The position numbers and the translations under genes were made by a program. From positions 1-64,000 of the forward strand of contig JACKQB010000006.1 in assembly GCA_024233115.1 (NCBI GenBank): a stretch of 64,000 nucleotides of DNA, given 5' to 3'. Under the pieces are notes generated by a model. That model saw only the letters and a program-made list of their open reading frames with translations, made no database searches and was not told the origin of the DNA. The DNA comes from Akkermansiaceae bacterium. GTDB lineage: Bacteria > Verrucomicrobiota > Verrucomicrobiia > Verrucomicrobiales > Akkermansiaceae. Shown piece after piece: positions 33,348-40,940 of this stretch (the stretch's first letter is position 1; every line of letters begins with the position of its first letter).

Positions 33348-34223
33348 GTGATCCACAAGGCATTCATCCTCGGCGCCGGCCTCGGCACCCGACTCCGACC
33401 TCTGACCGATGTCTTACCCAAGCCACTGGTTCCCGTTTTCCATGAACCGATGGCAAACTACGCACTGAGACACTGCCAGTCGGCGGGTATCACCCAGTTC
33501 GCCATCAACACCCACCATATTCCCGAGGCGTGGCACGAGGCATACCCAGACGGCCATTTCAACGGCTCTCCCCTGCACTTTTTCCATGAGGAGGTTCTTC
33601 TGGAAACAGGGGGCGGCATTCGCAACATCGCTACGTTTATCGGCAATGACCCGCTGCTGGTCTACAATGGAGATATTCTCACGGATATTGATATCGGCGC
33701 TCTCATCGCAGCTCACGAGGCCTCGGCAAACATCGCGACCCTGGCACTGCGGTCGACAGGAGAAAACCGCAACGTCAATATTTCCGGCAACCACGTATCC
33801 GACATGCGCAATATCCTGGGAAACACCCCTGGCACCCACCAGTTCACAGGGATTTATTGTATCGAGCCGGAAATCATCCGTATGCTTCCCGATGAAAAAG
33901 TCGTTTCCATCGTGCCCGCATTCATCGAGCTCATCCAACAAGGAAAACTGGGTGCCGTGGTACTGGACGACGGCGATTGGTTCGATATCGGGAACCCGGA
34001 CGCCTATCGGGCGGTGCATGACCACCTGCGTAAAAAAAGAAGGGACGCCATCCATCCCGGGGCACACATCCACCCCGATGCCGCCGTGAATACCGAGACA
34101 TGCATCATCGGCCCCGGTGCCACCGTGGAATGTGGCGCCCGGCTCGACAACACCATCGTCTGGCCCGGTGTCACCGTAGCAAAACACAACACCCACCACG
34201 GAGACATCCTCACTTCAGGGTAA
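33348..34223 (+). CDS. murU: Sugar-1-phosphate nucleotidyltransferase, probable MurU
   Basis: 291 residues, GTG start. The N-terminal nucleotidyltransferase core is AFILGAGLGTRLRPLTDVLP with KPLVPV, followed by LLETGGGIRN, VYNGDILTD and WFDIGNPDAY. A short C-terminal hexapeptide-like stretch (IIGPGATVECGARLDN) follows. MurU makes UDP-MurNAc from MurNAc-1-phosphate during peptidoglycan recycling. The MurU assignment rests on the AmgK-like kinase gene 59 bp downstream; by itself the sequence could be another NDP-sugar pyrophosphorylase. Confidence 0.82.
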   Translation: MIHKAFILGAGLGTRLRPLTDVLPKPLVPVFHEPMANYALRHCQSAGITQFAINTHHIPEAWHEAYPDGHFNGSPLHFFHEEVLLETGGGIRNIATFIGNDPLLVYNGDILTDIDIGALIAAHEASANIATLALRSTGENRNVNISGNHVSDMRNILGNTPGTHQFTGIYCIEPEIIRMLPDEKVVSIVPAFIELIQQGKLGAVVLDDGDWFDIGNPDAYRAVHDHLRKKRRDAIHPGAHIHPDAAVNTETCIIGPGATVECGARLDNTIVWPGVTVAKHNTHHGDILTSG

Positions 34224-34230
34224 AAGCGCA

Positions 34231-34272
34231 AATCCTGCATCTTAAATCTTGAATCTTCCCTCTTAAATCATA
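34231..34272 (+). repeat. Degenerate heptad-repeat tract upstream of amgK
   Basis: Units AATCCTG, CATCTTA, AATCTTG, AATCTTC, CCTCTTA, AATCATA, ending 10 bp before the ATG. It is closely related to the tract before murU. Confidence 0.78.
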
Positions 34273-34282
34273 AACCCGCCCC

Positions 34283-35248
34283 ATGCCTGCCGATACCCTT
34301 CTCACCGCAGTCCGCAACTACCTTGAGCTTGGCCCCACACACACGTGTATCATGGAGCCCATCACCAAGGGGGCGTCCGGTCGGACCATCATCCGCTTGA
34401 AACCCGAGGGCTTCCCAACCTACATCGGTATCCACTACACGTTGGACCGGAAGGACAACGCCAACTACCTGCCGGTTTCACGCTTTCTAAGCGAGGCTGG
34501 TTTCAACGTGCCGGAAGTCATCTACGACAACCCGGGACGGCGCGTGGCACTGGTCGAGGACCTCGGTGATGTCGACCTGCTCAGCATGAAGGGCGAGCCA
34601 TGGGAAAAACGGGAACCTATCTACAGGTCAGCCTTCGAGCAGTTGGATAAACTTTTCTACACCCGCCCCCCCAAGGACCTCGAATTCCAACCCGAGTTCG
34701 ATGAAACCATGTACCGATGGGAACAGGACTATTTCTACGACCAGGTCGCCGATGAATACCTCCAGATGAACCCAGCCGTGGTCGATGAACTCTCCGGGCA
34801 TCCCGCGCTGGCTCAAATGGCCAAAGACCTCGGCGCCTCGTCACGCAACCTCGTTCACCGCGATTTCCAAAGCCAGAACATCATCGCCCACGAGGGCAAG
34901 GCCTGGTTGATCGATTTCCAGGGTATGCGCCGCGGCCGACAGGAATACGACCTCGCATCCCTGGTCTACGATCCCTACATGGACCACTCCGCCGAGGACC
35001 GGCAACGACTGTTAGAGCTGTGGGAAGAGGTGTCCGAGGAAGAGCCCATCGCACCCATCCTGCAGAAGTGTGCCACCCAGCGGCTGATGCAGGCCATGGG
35101 TGCCTTTGCAAAAATCGGCCGCCAGCCACAGCAAGAGTGGTATCTCCAGCACATTCCGACAGCAGCCAGGATTCTGCGTGAGGTCATCGCAGGTTCCGAC
35201 CTTGAAGAACCCCTGCTGCCTGTGCTAGATGAGATCGATTCACTTTGA
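34283..35248 (+). CDS. amgK: Anomeric MurNAc/GlcNAc kinase, probable AmgK (APH-fold)
   Basis: 321 residues with an aminoglycoside-phosphotransferase-like fold. The catalytic loop is LVHRDFQSQNIIAHEG and the Mg-binding Asp is in WLIDFQGMRRG; an N-lobe segment VALVEDLGDVDLL also fits. AmgK phosphorylates MurNAc at C1, giving the substrate of MurU, so the pair forms the recycling route that bypasses de novo UDP-MurNAc synthesis. The next gene overlaps it by 4 bp. A different small-molecule kinase activity is possible but the pairing makes AmgK most likely. Confidence 0.82.
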   Translation: MPADTLLTAVRNYLELGPTHTCIMEPITKGASGRTIIRLKPEGFPTYIGIHYTLDRKDNANYLPVSRFLSEAGFNVPEVIYDNPGRRVALVEDLGDVDLLSMKGEPWEKREPIYRSAFEQLDKLFYTRPPKDLEFQPEFDETMYRWEQDYFYDQVADEYLQMNPAVVDELSGHPALAQMAKDLGASSRNLVHRDFQSQNIIAHEGKAWLIDFQGMRRGRQEYDLASLVYDPYMDHSAEDRQRLLELWEEVSEEEPIAPILQKCATQRLMQAMGAFAKIGRQPQQEWYLQHIPTAARILREVIAGSDLEEPLLPVLDEIDSL

Positions 35249-36573
35249 ACAAGTCCCAGCTCAAATCCAGTCTCCTGACCGCCACCGTCGCCACGGGAGC
35301 GGGTGTGGCTGTGCTTCTGTTTGGGAAATGGATACCTTGGATTGCTCCGTTTGATAGCGCTTGTATCCAGTCGTCCGCAGACACCGAGAACCAGATCTAC
35401 GATACCGACCCCGGCTCTAACACCATTCTCGTGCGGACACTACTCCCCCAGCCGGACAAGGGGCGGGATATCCAGATCATCCAGGTCACGGATGACCCTG
35501 GACAGATTTTCGAACAATGCCCGCCTTCACCACTCGACTATGCCATCATCCTCGAGTCGCTGAAAAACCGCGGCTACCGCCACGTGGTCCTGGCCACCCG
35601 CATGACCTGGGACCAGGAGCCAGGCCTCGAAGCCGAGGGGCTGGGTAGTCGGCTCGCCCGGTTTGACCGCTCCGTCATCGCCATACCCGTCACCCGCGGA
35701 GCCACCGCCCAACCCATTCCCGCCGCACTGCAACGCGCCCTTATCCGCGACGATCAAGTCCATGGCAGCCATCAGCTCATCCCCATCGTCAACCAGGTCG
35801 CCCTACCCGCCCACACCGATGGCGGCGTGAACACACTCGCCGGTTTCCAACGGATCGAAAGCGCGCCCGCCCCCGCCGGAAACACCCCCCTGTTAGCCTA
35901 CTGGGAAGGTGAGGGGCTTATCCCGTCACTCGACCTGCTCACCGTGATGGCCGCCCACGATACGCGGCCGGCGGATCTGGTCATCCACTGCGGCCAATCC
36001 ATCCGATTGGGAAAAAACGGCCCCGTGATACCCCTCGACGATTACGGCCAGACCAGGACGCCCACCACACCGGTGACAACATCCCTGCCCCCATTGAAAA
36101 TCGACGATCTGATCACCCAGCAGCCGTCGACCCCAATGTCCAGTCAATCCCAGCTTTGTGTGATCCATGCCGTGGGAGAAAAAACCTCCACCACCAACGT
36201 CCTCCCTGATGACCGACTGACCAGTCTGCTCGCACTTTCCAAAAACTCCCTGGTTCCCGGAAACGCCACCCGTTTACACAGGCTGCCGCTGGCGGCAAGC
36301 ATCGTCATCCTGGTGGATATCGCCCTGCTCGCATGCTGGTTCGCAGGCTTCAGCCGATGGAGCCGACACCTCGCCTTCGCCCTGACAGCTTCCTTTCTCT
36401 TCCCCCTGCTGCTGGCGCTCATCGACCTCACGCAGCATTGGTTCGGCCTGTCCGCACCGCTCGCCACATTGATCGTGGCATGGCTGTGGCCGCCACCATG
36501 CCACCATCGAAAACAGACTTCCCCCATGAACCACTACCGCACCACCGATCCCAAACCGAGCCTACGCGTCTAG
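35245..36573 (+). CDS. CHASE2-domain membrane protein
   Basis: 442 residues, TTG start overlapping the amgK stop (TTGA). An N-terminal membrane segment (LLTATVATGAGVAVLLFGKW) precedes an extracytoplasmic region of about 320 residues. This region shows the CHASE2 pattern: DYAIILESLKNRGYRHVVLA, RLARFDRSVIAIPV, LIPSLDLLTVMAA and SIRLGKNGPVIPLDDYGQTR. Two or three C-terminal membrane helices follow (ASIVILVDIALLACWF, LAFALTASFLFPLLLALIDL). CHASE2 is a sensory domain usually followed by a kinase or cyclase; here no output domain follows. Translational coupling to amgK suggests a role in sensing wall sugars, which is inference only. Confidence 0.7.
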   Translation: MNKSQLKSSLLTATVATGAGVAVLLFGKWIPWIAPFDSACIQSSADTENQIYDTDPGSNTILVRTLLPQPDKGRDIQIIQVTDDPGQIFEQCPPSPLDYAIILESLKNRGYRHVVLATRMTWDQEPGLEAEGLGSRLARFDRSVIAIPVTRGATAQPIPAALQRALIRDDQVHGSHQLIPIVNQVALPAHTDGGVNTLAGFQRIESAPAPAGNTPLLAYWEGEGLIPSLDLLTVMAAHDTRPADLVIHCGQSIRLGKNGPVIPLDDYGQTRTPTTPVTTSLPPLKIDDLITQQPSTPMSSQSQLCVIHAVGEKTSTTNVLPDDRLTSLLALSKNSLVPGNATRLHRLPLAASIVILVDIALLACWFAGFSRWSRHLAFALTASFLFPLLLALIDLTQHWFGLSAPLATLIVAWLWPPPCHHRKQTSPMNHYRTTDPKPSLRV

Positions 36574-36600
36574 TCCCAGTTTTCAGAGCTTGGTTTTTTA

Positions 36601-36635
36601 GAATTTGGTATTTGGATTTTGGAGTTTGGAGTTTA
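36601..36635 (+). repeat. Degenerate heptad-repeat tract upstream of argB
   Basis: Units GAATTTG, GTATTTG, GATTTTG, GAGTTTG, GAGTTTA, ending 10 bp before the argB ATG, the same spacing as at mutY. Confidence 0.8.
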
Positions 36636-36645
36636 AATAACAACC

Positions 36646-37524
36646 ATGTCCCTGGACGCCACCATCAACAAGGCCTCGGTCCTGATCGAAGCCCTCCCCT
36701 ATCTCCAATCGTTTCGCGGCCAAACCTTCCTGGTTAAAATGGGCGGTGCAGCCATGGAAGACCCCAATCTGGTGCGCAAGGTAATGCGCGACATCGTGTT
36801 TCTCGAAGTCGCCGGCATCAAACCGGTCATCGTCCACGGCGGCGGCAAAGCGATCTCAGCCGCCATGCAGGAGGCCGGACTCGAGGCCCGGTTCATCGGC
36901 GGATTCCGCGTTACCACACCCGAGGCCATCAAGATCGTCGACCAGACCCTGCACGGCATCGTGAACGCCGGTCTGGTGGCTACCATCAATGATTACGGCG
37001 GCAAAGCCACCTCCATCCACGGCTCATCCATCTTTGCCGCCGAAAAACTCCCGGCCAGGGACGACCAGGGCAATCCCGTCGATATCGGCCAGGTCGGCCA
37101 GGTCACCCAGTGCCATACCGAAGACATCCTCTACGCGCTCAGCACCAACATCGTGCCCGTGGTGTCGCCGCTCGGACAAGAACCCGAAACGCGTAACCTG
37201 CTCAACATCAACGCCGACCTCGCCGCCGCCGCCCTCGCCTGCGCAATCAAACCGGCCAAGCTGGTCTACCTTTCCGACGTCCCCGGTATCCTTTCGGACC
37301 CAAAGGACGAAAACACTCTGATCCACTCGATCAACCGCTCCGAAGCCGCCGAGCTGATTGGCAACGGCACCATCTCCGGCGGTATGCTGCCCAAGATCAA
37401 TTCCGCCCTCGACGCCCTCTCCAATGGCGTCGGCAAGGTCCACTTCATCGACGGCAGAACACCCCACTCGCTGCTGTTGGAAATCTTCACCCGCTCAGGC
37501 ATCGGCACCGAGATAGTGTCGTAA
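36646..37524 (+). CDS. argB: N-acetylglutamate kinase
   Basis: 292 residues. Phosphorylates N-acetylglutamate, the second step of arginine synthesis. Motifs: FLVKMGGAAMED, KPVIVHGGGKAIS, LNINADLAAAALA, LVYLSDVPGILSD and GGMLPKINSALDAL with the expected Lys. The family is often feedback-inhibited by arginine; the N-terminal helix (INKASVLIEALPYLQSF) present here is the element linked to arginine-sensitive hexamers. It stands alone, without other arg genes in the window apart from argS. Confidence 0.96.
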   Translation: MSLDATINKASVLIEALPYLQSFRGQTFLVKMGGAAMEDPNLVRKVMRDIVFLEVAGIKPVIVHGGGKAISAAMQEAGLEARFIGGFRVTTPEAIKIVDQTLHGIVNAGLVATINDYGGKATSIHGSSIFAAEKLPARDDQGNPVDIGQVGQVTQCHTEDILYALSTNIVPVVSPLGQEPETRNLLNINADLAAAALACAIKPAKLVYLSDVPGILSDPKDENTLIHSINRSEAAELIGNGTISGGMLPKINSALDALSNGVGKVHFIDGRTPHSLLLEIFTRSGIGTEIVS

Positions 37525-37739
37525 CACCCATTGACCCATCGGTCGCAACCCCCTGAAAACCAAGGGAATAATCACCCCCCACTTGTGGATTTAGCCCCCC
37601 CTGATGGTGGATTTTATGGTTGTCAGCCCACCGGATCCAACCTAGTTTCCCGACAACAAGGCAGCCGATACGAATCATCGCATCACATGCGACCGCACTG
37701 CCCTGCCCGCGCCTCGTACACCCCAGACCACCTAACACC

Positions 37740-38741
37740 ATGGCAAAAACATCACTCAAACCCATTGGACTCCTCGTTCTCCCACTACTTTTCAGTGCGT
37801 CCCTCCAAGCCCAGACGGTCACCGATCCAGTGGGGGTGGTTAAGATCACGATTGCCGGGGCACCTTCAGTCGGGCAATCCAAGTTAACGGCGATTTCCGC
37901 CACACTCAGAGGAGCCATTGAACATCAAGGGACCGCAACTTCTGTTGGAAGCTTTGCTACTAACTCGCAACCCCTGAACACGGGAGTGACCACATGGACC
38001 GCAGCCCAGTGGACCACCGTCCCTCACCTCTGTTACATTGAAAACGCAGCCGGAGCAGAAGAAGCCTATCTGATTACAGGTATGGACGAGACGACTGGTG
38101 TTTTAACACTGTCAACCACCTTTGACTTCACTGCGCGCTATACTTCGACTCCAACATACCGGATCTGCAAGGCTCAGACACTAGCCGGTATTTTTTCCAA
38201 TCTAACTATTAATGGCTCACCAGGTAATTTCCATGGGGATGATCGTATTTTTCTATGGGATGGCTCAAGCTGGAATTCCTACTCCTATGATGGGTCGCAA
38301 TGGGTTAATGTGCTTGATCCATTCACGAGTGCTAATGACACTGTTGTTTTCCCAAGCGAAGGTATTTTCGTTAAGAGAACACAAACTGCAAATATCACAA
38401 TAACAGTTAACGGCAGCGTTCCTACCACTCCCCAAGTATCTACAATACCAGGACCAGGACTCACGTTCATAAGCTCTAATTATCCAGTTGGCACTACATT
38501 TTCCACCATGGCACTGCAAAACACCAATGCTTGGGGTGGAGATGACCGCATGTTTATATGGAATGGCTCAAGTTGGGACAGCTTCTTGTATGACGGATCA
38601 AATTGGGTCAATGTCCTCGACCCATTTACCCCTGTTGACAACAACCCAATCGCGCCAGATAGCGCAATATTCGTCAAACGAAACTCTACTTCTACAAAGG
38701 TAGATTCCGCTGCTTCGAATCCACTTCCATACACGCCGTAA
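37740..38741 (+). CDS. TIGR02597-type secreted protein
   Basis: 333 residues. The signal peptide is MAKTSLKPIGLLVLPLLFSA, cleaved near LQAQT. The mature part has two similar blocks (GDDRIFLWDGSSWNSYSYDG and GDDRMFIWNGSSWDSFLYDG, each followed by a WVNVLDPFT segment), that is, an internal repeat of about 100 residues. This layout matches a family found largely in Verrucomicrobia, with unknown function. From about 38200 the DNA becomes AT-rich, unlike the first third. The next gene encodes a PEP-CTERM protein, 42 bp away, so the two are probably exported together. Confidence 0.75.
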   Translation: MAKTSLKPIGLLVLPLLFSASLQAQTVTDPVGVVKITIAGAPSVGQSKLTAISATLRGAIEHQGTATSVGSFATNSQPLNTGVTTWTAAQWTTVPHLCYIENAAGAEEAYLITGMDETTGVLTLSTTFDFTARYTSTPTYRICKAQTLAGIFSNLTINGSPGNFHGDDRIFLWDGSSWNSYSYDGSQWVNVLDPFTSANDTVVFPSEGIFVKRTQTANITITVNGSVPTTPQVSTIPGPGLTFISSNYPVGTTFSTMALQNTNAWGGDDRMFIWNGSSWDSFLYDGSNWVNVLDPFTPVDNNPIAPDSAIFVKRNSTSTKVDSAASNPLPYTP

Positions 38742-38783
38742 ACATAACTTTCAAACTCCTTCTCTCTCATAGAAATTTAGCTC

Positions 38784-39473
38784 ATGAACAATAAATTATT
38801 AATACCACTCTTATCACTAGCATTTTCATTTTCTGTTAATGCCGCTACATACGTAATTAGTGCATCATCAACAACACGCTGGAAAGACTCTGGAGGCAGC
38901 GATCTTACTAGAGGAGATGCAGGGATTGATGGTGACGGGGCTGTTATACAGATTGGCTATTTTATGGGGGTATCTTCAACAAAAAACCCTCTAACATACA
39001 ACTCATCTGACTGGGCTGCATTCACCCCTATTACAGGGCTTGGTTCTCTGAACTCAGGAGCATTTGACACAACTATTGGTGACAATGTTGCAAACCCAGG
39101 AACTAATGCTCCCGATGGCATGTATTCTCTTGGTATAACCTATGATGATCAGGCTCATAACGGACTGGCCACACCTATTCCACCAGCGGTAAGGCTAGGT
39201 ATCCGTGTATATGAATCTACATCTGACACAACTGGCAAATACAATACAGTTACGCGAGCAAACGATGCGTGGGTATTAAGCAAGGTTCATGATGATTTTG
39301 CCCCAGGTGACGATCCCCAATTAGTCATCAATGGACTCACTCCAACCAACGAACTATCTTGGGAAGATTCTGCTAATTCATTCAAAACTACCATCGTCCC
39401 CGTCCCCGAGCCGTCCTCCTTCGCTTTACTCGGCCTTGGAGCTTTGGCCCTGACCTTCCGACGCAGGAAGTAA
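38784..39473 (+). CDS. PEP-CTERM sorting-domain protein
   Basis: 229 residues: an N-terminal signal peptide (MNNKLLIPLLSLAFSFSVNA), a mature region rich in Ser, Thr, Asn and Gly, and a C-terminal sorting signal VPEPSSFALLGLGALALTFR ending in RRK. The PEP motif, membrane helix and basic end are the hallmark of exosortase-processed proteins of exopolysaccharide-producing Gram-negatives. The exosortase is not in the window. The gene body is AT-rich but the sorting signal is GC-rich like the core genome, suggesting a mosaic. An intrinsic terminator follows. Confidence 0.9.
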   Translation: MNNKLLIPLLSLAFSFSVNAATYVISASSTTRWKDSGGSDLTRGDAGIDGDGAVIQIGYFMGVSSTKNPLTYNSSDWAAFTPITGLGSLNSGAFDTTIGDNVANPGTNAPDGMYSLGITYDDQAHNGLATPIPPAVRLGIRVYESTSDTTGKYNTVTRANDAWVLSKVHDDFAPGDDPQLVINGLTPTNELSWEDSANSFKTTIVPVPEPSSFALLGLGALALTFRRRK

Positions 39474-39504
39474 TTCCAGCCACGGCCAAACATCATTCTT
39501 CCAG

Positions 39505-39533
39505 CGGACGTCACCACGTGGCGTCCGTTTTTT
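39505..39533 (+). terminator. Intrinsic terminator after the PEP-CTERM gene
   Basis: Stem CGGACG / CGTCCG with an 11-nt loop containing CCACGTGG, followed by six T residues. The adjacent heptamer array starts directly after the T run. Confidence 0.82.
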
Positions 39534-39649
39534 CGTCCACCGTCCACCGTCCACCGTCCACCGTCCACCGTCCACCGTCCACCGTCCACCGTCCACCGTC
39601 CACCGTCCACCGTCCACCGTCCACCGTTCACCGCCCACCGTTCACCGCC
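39534..39649. repeat. Heptamer tandem array (CGTCCAC)n
   Basis: About 13 exact copies of CGTCCAC (39534-39626), then three degenerate copies that form the last codons and stop of the convergent prepilin peptidase gene. There are no spacers, so this is not CRISPR. Confidence 0.95.
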
Positions 39650-40782
39650 ATCAGGGAGAAATACCAGCCCCACACTGGCCATCCCCAGAAAATCCAGCAG
39701 GCGGCACCAAAGGCGAGGCTGGGGCCGAAGGGAAGGCGTTGGCCGAATCCCATCCGGCCGAGAATGGCGAGAAAGATGCTGAACAAACAGGCCGCAAAGA
39801 TAGTGAACAGCACCGACTGCCACCCGAGACAGGCACCGAGCATCCCCATCAGATAAACATCCCCCATCCCCATGGCTTCTCGTGGGATGGTGACCTTGCT
39901 GGCTTTCCCATCAAGCGATTTCATTTCCTCGATCATCAGGGTCTTGCCCTTCAGCTCAACCCTGTCGCCTTTAATCGTCAGGGTCTTAGCCTTGACCTTT
40001 TTCCCATCGACCCGGAATCCGCTACCCTCGATCATCAACCGGTCACTCTCGCGGTAGAAAAGGTCCGACCACCCGTGGGCTTCACCATCGATGACAAAAC
40101 AAAGCTCTTGCTCGGGATCGTTTTCGTCCTCGGGTTCACGCAGCATCCACTCGACGGGCTGGTCAAAAACCATGTTCTTTTTGCCAAAAGCCATCTTGCC
40201 CAACAGCACCACCGCCCACAGCCCACCAAAACCGGCCAGGAAGCCTTTGACCGATGCCCACAGACCGTCGAGCCAGCCATGGCTTTGCCCATCGAGGTAA
40301 AGATGCTGTTGCACCAACACCGCTGCCAGCACACCAAGGCCGGTTCCTATCCACGTCACCTGCAAGGGGATCACCATCAGCTCGGCATCGACAAATACCA
40401 CCACCACTAACAGAGCCATCAGGATCATATAGAACAAGGCAAGGCCCGGACTCGATGGAAATGATACCCACATCAGCAAAAACAACAAAGCCGTGAGCAG
40501 CTCGACGGCAAAGTAGCGAAATGGTATCCTGCACTGGCACTCGGCGCATTTCCCACCCTGGGCGAGCCAGGTAAACAGCGGGATATTCCGGTACCACGGA
40601 ATGTCTTTGTTACAGGTCGGACAGAACGATCGTTTGGGTTTGTTGACCGACAAGCCACGTGGCAGCCGGTAAATCGCGACATTGAGAAACGAGCCGACAC
40701 AGGCGCCCAGAATAAATGCGGAGACAACAAGGATCGGGTGCTGCCAGTTCACAGCCTGCATGGATTCAAGGAAGGTGGGCAT
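39628..40782 (-). CDS. pilD: Type IV prepilin peptidase (A24) with a large insertion
   Basis: 384 residues. Cleaves and methylates type IV pilin or type II secretion pseudopilin precursors at the inner membrane. GACVGSFLNVAIYRLPRG and a cysteine cluster CPTC...CAEC mark the N-terminal methylase part. The catalytic aspartates are expected in VDAELMVIP and MGMGDVYLMGMLGA. Between them, after several membrane helices, lies an insertion of about 95 soluble, charged residues (from KKNMVFDQPVEWML to KASKVTIPREA) absent from standard enzymes. The C-terminal residues NGGR and the TGA stop are encoded by the degenerate end of the heptamer array. No pilin genes are nearby. Confidence 0.88.
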   Translation of the reverse strand: MPTFLESMQAVNWQHPILVVSAFILGACVGSFLNVAIYRLPRGLSVNKPKRSFCPTCNKDIPWYRNIPLFTWLAQGGKCAECQCRIPFRYFAVELLTALLFLLMWVSFPSSPGLALFYMILMALLVVVVFVDAELMVIPLQVTWIGTGLGVLAAVLVQQHLYLDGQSHGWLDGLWASVKGFLAGFGGLWAVVLLGKMAFGKKNMVFDQPVEWMLREPEDENDPEQELCFVIDGEAHGWSDLFYRESDRLMIEGSGFRVDGKKVKAKTLTIKGDRVELKGKTLMIEEMKSLDGKASKVTIPREAMGMGDVYLMGMLGACLGWQSVLFTIFAACLFSIFLAILGRMGFGQRLPFGPSLAFGAACWIFWGWPVWGWYFSLMAVNGGR

Positions 40783-40793
40783 GGCTGTGTTTT

Positions 40794-40825
40794 AAACTCC
40801 AAACGTCCAAATACCAAATACCAAA
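40794..40825 (-). repeat. Heptad-repeat tract upstream of pilD
   Basis: Read on the minus strand the units are GGTATTT, GGTATTT, an 8-bp GGACGTTT and GGAGTTT. They begin about 11 bp before the pilD start and abut a GTAG-headed repeat. Confidence 0.72.
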
Positions 40826-40922
40826 GTAGGACAAGTTTGCAACTTGTCGGCAAGCCTGGGTAATTCCAACCCATGCACGATGCGTTCACATATCCTGCCG
40901 ACAGCTTGCAAAGCTGTCCTAC
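40826..40922. repeat. Paired GTAG-headed hairpins between pilD and cca
   Basis: The left unit is GTAG + GACAAGTT-TGC-AACTTGTC + GGC; the right, on the minus strand, GTAG + GACAGCTT-TGC-AAGCTGTC + GGC. The left stem differs from the right on both strands in a way that keeps pairing. Here the pair lies between divergent genes, not at stop codons. Confidence 0.85.
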
Positions 40923-40940
40923 TCTGTCTAAAAACCAGGC

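Noticed and set aside
39534..39649. Repeat array as a possible CRISPR
   Set aside because: The unit is 7 bp, contiguous, without spacers, and no cas gene is present.
39287..39823. Minus-strand frame with repeated VDGGRWT
   Set aside because: It is only the translation of the CGTCCAC array; it overlaps two real genes and has no start signal.
40826..40922. Paired hairpins as a terminator
   Set aside because: They lie between divergent genes, lack T runs, and match repeat units elsewhere, so a mobile REP-like origin fits better.
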